A stretch of DNA of 64,000 nt from Heracleum sosnowskyi (lineage: Eukaryota > Streptophyta > Magnoliopsida > Apiales > Apiaceae): NCBI GenBank assembly GCA_030848705.1, contig CM061244.1, forward strand, positions 52,121,190-52,185,189, in the 5' to 3' direction. The stretch's first letter is position 1; every line of letters begins with the position of its first letter. The translations under genes were made by a program, and so were the position numbers. Below are positions 60,387 through 64,000 of this stretch, in pieces. The notes below the pieces were generated by a model. That model was given only the letters and a program-made list of their open reading frames with translations. It was not told where the DNA came from and made no database searches.

Positions 60387-61478
60387 TTGAAATGTTTGAG
60401 ACCCCAGGAGGCAGAGTTGACCCTAAGGGAAGTACATGAGGGAATTTGTGGGCAACACTTGGAGGGCAGGGCCCTTGCTCATAAAGTTACTCGTCTAGGT
60501 TTCTATTGGCCAAGCATACTTGCAGATGCTAAAAGTTATGTGAAGAAGTGTGAACGGTGCCAAAAGCATGCACCAGTGGTTAGACAACCACCAGAAATGT
60601 TGACGTCCATTAACTCACCTATTCCATTTGCCATGTGGGGAATAGATATACTTGGACCATTTCCAATGGCAAGTGCGCAGAGAAAGTTTTTGATAGTGGC
60701 AATCGACTACTTCACCAAGTGGATTGAGGCAAAACCTTTAGCCAAGATAACCACCAAGCAAGTAATGCAATTCTTTTGGGAGAATGTAATATGTAGATAT
60801 GGGATTCCACGAATCTTGGTCACAGACAATGGAACTCAGTTCAACAATGAAGACTTCAAGAAATATTTTGAGGAGGATGATATTAAGCTACGTTTCACTT
60901 CTGTTGATCATCCTCAAGCAAATGGGCAAGCTGAAGTGGCAAATCGAATTATCCTGGATGGACTAAAGAAAAGAGTTGAACGCTCTAGGAACACTTGGGT
61001 GGACGAATTGCTCCCCATACTATGGGCATATCGTACTACTTGTAAAGTCACCACTGGAGCAACCCCGTTTCTGTTAGCATATGGAGCAGAAGCAGTGGTT
61101 CCAGTGGAGATTACTCACGCATCTCCAAGAGTTGAAGCTTATGAGCCAGAGGCAAATGAAGAAGGCATGAGGCTGGCCTTAGATCTAATTGATGAAGTTA
61201 GAGATGAGGTAAATGCTAAAGTAGTTGAACATCAGAAGAGGGCATCTTTCTACTATAACTTAAGGGTTAAAGAGAGATTCTTTTTTCAAGGAGATTTGGT
61301 TCTCCGAAAGATTGAGGCATCCGGAGTTGGACAGAAAGGGAAGTTGGCCCCAAATTGGGAAGGACCGTATCGGGTCAAGAACGTGTTTGGACCAGGCTCA
61401 TATAAGTTGGAAACCCTCGAAGGGATCGAAGTGCCAAGAACTTGGCATGCTGTAAACTTAAAAGTTTACTATGTTTAA
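60387..61478 (+). pseudogene. Tat gypsy integrase
   Basis: An open 363-codon stretch in the same frame as upstream pol. HHCC finger (VHEGICGQHLEGRALAHK...CERCQKH), D of WGIDILGPFP, D of VTDNGTQF and E in the NGQAEVANR motif are all in place. The C-terminus has PNWEGPYRVKNVFGPGSYKLE, a typical gypsy integrase tail without a chromodomain. It is intact as read, but translation would need the broken upstream frame. Confidence 0.93.
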
Positions 61479-61796
61479 TGTTTCCTAACTGGACTCACTA
61501 TTAGGACAAGTAGAAATAAGGTCGATGAAACCAATCTGAGTTTTTAACTCGAGGTAGAAATCAGAGTATTATGTAAGGGTTGAACCCATTTTCAAAGTTA
61601 TGATTTTATTCAACATTCTCATGTTTTTATGATAGTTTATATGCATCAAGTGTTGACAAACATGCAAAAATTCAGAAATGCAAGAAAATCAAAGGATGAT
61701 AGATTAAAACTTACAAAAAGTTAAGTTATGCCCGAAGGCAGAGATTACATAAATAAATAAAAGCCACATATGGCTATGAAAGAAAAACTACACAAA
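61479..61796. other. Spacer between integrase and the antisense gene
   Basis: About 320 bp, AT-rich, no gene. Shared 3' region of two convergent genes; probably polyadenylation signals for both, none clearly identified. Confidence 0.5.
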
Positions 61797-63655
61797 CTAA
61801 GCTTCTCCTCCTTTGTCACCAGTATCAGCCTCCTCTTCTTCTGAGCTAGAGCCAGAACCAGAGTGAGTGGCTGCAGAATCAATGCCAGCTGTCTGACCAA
61901 GGGGAGAAGAATGCCCTGGATCCAGAATCCTGTCATCCTCGTCCATGTCATCCTCTTCAGCCAAAACCCTCTCTAAAGGAGTAGGAGCATAAGGGCTTGG
62001 GAAGTAAGAAAGGCTAAGAGACCCAGGAATCTTCTCCAAAACATCTGCCAAAACACCATCCCATCCCTTGGTAAACTGAACCGGGAAAAGAAGCCCGTCA
62101 TGTTTACCAATTAAGTCCTTGTACTCCTGACAGTCAAGGTACTCATCGATAAAATCATCCTTGCTCTTCCTAAGTGCAACCAGCTCAGCTTGAGAATCAG
62201 CCAACTCCTTCTCCTTCCTAGCCAGGATAGCCTTGAGGGAGCCCACTTCTTCCTGAGACTTCTCAAACTTGCCTTGGTTGGCCTCAGAAGATGAGCGCCA
62301 AGCCTTGGCTTGAAAGAGAGCCCCTTGAAAATTAGCATTAGTCTGCAAATAAAGAACAAGTCAAAAAAGAGATTTGTAACATATTAAGTAAAACACAAAG
62401 GGAGAAAAGAAGAAAAAAGTTACCGCGACCATGGCCTGAGAACCTGCATGCTCAACTCCCTCGATAGTAGAGTTGGTGACAAAGTCCTTGTAGTCACAAG
62501 GAGTAAGTGAGTGATAGGACCACTCAGCAGCGTGTTTGGACACCCCAACAGCAGTGTCCTTCTTCCTGATACCCCAGTTAGGGCACCAAATCAGAGGCCT
62601 TGGATGAGAGAGGAGCCTCAACATCCTCCACAGAATCCTCGTGAGGCCTTAGAAAGGCAGGGTCATCAAAAGCTGCCCGAGGATCTTTTCCTCCCAAACG
62701 AGCCATGTTCATCCTAGCAGTTTCTCCTTCTGCGGGCTCGTTGGTTTTATTTATAAAGGTCGCAGCTGCAAAAACAAATAATAAAGAAATAATGGGTATA
62801 AGAAAATCTTAGATAAGTAAAAGAAATTAAGGAATGAGAATTACCCTTATCTGATACGCTCGATAAGCCCAGAGACTTTAGGAGAAACTCGTACAGGAGC
62901 TCCCAAGCCAAGGTGGCATAGTTGTCCTTGGTTAGCTCAGCATAGGAATGAGCCTCCTCATTAGTCAGGACTATGTCATTGGGACTACCGTCCAAGACCC
63001 TGCTAAACGACCTATGGCACAAGGTACCCCAATCCCCTCATTCCCAAACCAGATACATGAACTCATTCTTCCATTTTGGGTTGTTATCGGGAATGGATTT
63101 GGGGTGAAAAATTGGAGGTGTAGAAGCACGATGGTTGAGATAAACCCAACCAGGAGAGATTGCAGAACTATTCTTAAATTGAAATATTTTTCTAAATAAA
63201 GAAACAGAAAGAGAAAAATTGTTTTTTAAACAAAGGACACTGAAACTCATTATTATTCTCCAAGCATTGGGAGGAAGTTGGCAAGGATTAATTCTAACAT
63301 CTGCCAGAAGCTTAGGAAAAAACTCGTGGAAAGGGAACCTAAGTCCTGCAACAATGGCGTCCTTGTAAATGCACAGAGCATCAGGACGCCAGTGGCAGGA
63401 ACGATATCCTAGGCCAGCTGGGACAAGTCTAAGGGGGGACTTAACTCTATACATTTTCTTATAGTCCCTAATTTTATCAACTTCATGAAACTTATTACTA
63501 CAATCGAAAGAATCTAAGTGAGACACTGAGGGGTAGTCATCACCACGTCCGCTAATCATATCTTGCAAAGACATATATGAAGAGTGAATAGTGATGGTAC
63601 CTCTCTTGGAAGCTTGGTTCATCTTTTGAAGGCGTTGGGCTACACGATCAGCCAT
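61797..63655 (-). pseudogene. Antisense gene of the gypsy element, PF04195-like, three exons
   Basis: Exon model on the minus strand: 63655-62845, 62765-62424, 62342-61797, with GT-AG introns. Exon 1 encodes the putative gypsy-type transposon domain (PF04195-like: VPAGLGYRSCHWRPDALCIYK, LPPNAWRIIMSFSVLC). Exon 3 encodes a coiled-coil (EKSQEEVGSLKAILARKEKE) and an acidic tail ending DKGGEA. Lesions: TGA 63038-63040 and a 1-nt frameshift near 62590 in exon 2. Such reverse-strand genes downstream of integrase are known in Tat-type elements; the function is not established. A TATA box lies about 280 bases upstream. Confidence 0.82.
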
Positions 63656-63790
63656 CGATATTCAAAATCTTCAAACAAATTCCCAAAAATCTTCAAATCT
63701 TCAAGGATGAATCCCAGAAATCTTCAAATCTTCAAGAAGAAATCCCATAAATCTTCAAAGATAATTCCAGAAACCTTCAAATCTTCATAG
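63656..63790 (-). repeat. CTTCAAATC-type short repeat in the antisense gene leader
   Basis: Roughly five imperfect copies of an AAATCTTCAAATCTTCAAG-like unit with AATCCCA between them, just upstream of the antisense ATG. Confidence 0.7.
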
Positions 63791-64000
63791 ATAAAACCCA
63801 GAAAATGATGAATGTGGTCGAAGAAAACTCGCTGGAAATCGCCTCACCATAGAGAAACTAGAGAGAAAACTAAAGAAATTTTTGAGAAATTGAAAATGAG
63901 AAGTAAAGAGTGAAAGAGAAATCTCACTCTTTTATAACTGAAGTAGCCGGTCACCCAACCAGTCAAAAGGAAGGGCAACCGTCTTCAGCCAGTTGAGGCC
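63791..64000 (-). promoter_or_regulatory. Promoter region of the gypsy antisense gene
   Basis: A TATA box AGTTATAAAAGAG lies on the minus strand at 63927-63939. Transcription would start near 63900, giving a leader of about 250 bases containing the short repeat. Confidence 0.6.

Larger units (their letters stand above)
32065..64000 (+). mobile_element. Tat-type Ty3/gypsy retrotransposon, interrupted, 3' end outside the window
   Basis: A 5' LTR (32065-32600) is followed by a TGGCGCCGTTTGTGGGAA primer site, gag, protease, reverse transcriptase, RNase H and integrase, then an antisense gene, the organisation of the Tat/Ogre group. Three later elements split it: copia (33566-41352), a solo LTR (42966-46980) and SIRE-B (47382-58727). 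With those and one copy of each target duplication removed, gag-pol is one reading frame from 32634 to 61478. It holds ten stop codons and no frameshift that I could find. The 3' LTR is not reached. Confidence 0.93.

Overview
This window is plant nuclear DNA made almost entirely of nested transposable elements. The evidence is: plant-specific LTR-retrotransposon lineages (SIRE-type Ty1/copia, Tat-type Ty3/gypsy with an antisense gene), an En/Spm (CACTA) transposon carrying TNP2-like and Ulp1-like genes, a Helitron end, initiator-Met tRNA primer sites and GT-AG introns. A eudicot with a large repeat-rich genome is likely; the species cannot be told. I see no host gene, tRNA or rRNA.

Left block (1-29453). 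A long LTR of a Ty3/gypsy-like family (family L) runs through the left third. Its start lies outside the window and it ends at 28768. It is split by a 12.1-kb CACTA transposon (1211-13305, TSD CTC) and a 12.1-kb SIRE-type copia element, SIRE-A (14696-26792, TSD TTACT). Family L itself appears to sit in an older, reverse-oriented SIRE-like LTR (28769-29453). The CACTA element carries two divergent genes: a three-exon TNP2 transposase (minus strand) and an eleven-exon gene with Ptta/En/Spm-like, DUF8039-like and Ulp1 C48 protease parts (plus strand). A 780-bp tandem repeat lies between them. SIRE-A has gag-pol, an antisense ORF with its own TATA box, and a long post-pol (env-like) ORF.

Middle (29454-32064). 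AT-rich spacer with an iterated TCGA-rich repeat and a short Helitron on the minus strand.

Right block (32065-64000). A Tat-type Ty3/gypsy element begins at 32065 and continues past the window. Three insertions split it, each flanked by a perfect 5-bp target duplication: a Ty1/copia element in gag (33566-41352, GGCAT), a 4.0-kb solo LTR of family L in pol (42966-46980, GAAAA), and SIRE-B on the minus strand in the RT domain (47382-58727, AAAAT). Across all three insertions the host gag-pol keeps one reading frame and is broken only by stop codons. Downstream of its integrase lies a three-exon antisense gene with a PF04195-like domain and its own TATA box.

The most unusual pattern is that each SIRE-lineage sequence carries its own short word repeated many times in the LTR and, in A and B, again downstream of pol: TCAGGA/TCCTGA in SIRE-A, AAACTATCGAA/TTCGATGGTTT in SIRE-B and TCCGTTGAA in the old fragment. 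Together with the SIRE-A antisense gene and the post-pol ORFs of unknown function, this looks like a set of family-specific cis sites worth testing for an element-encoded or host DNA-binding partner.
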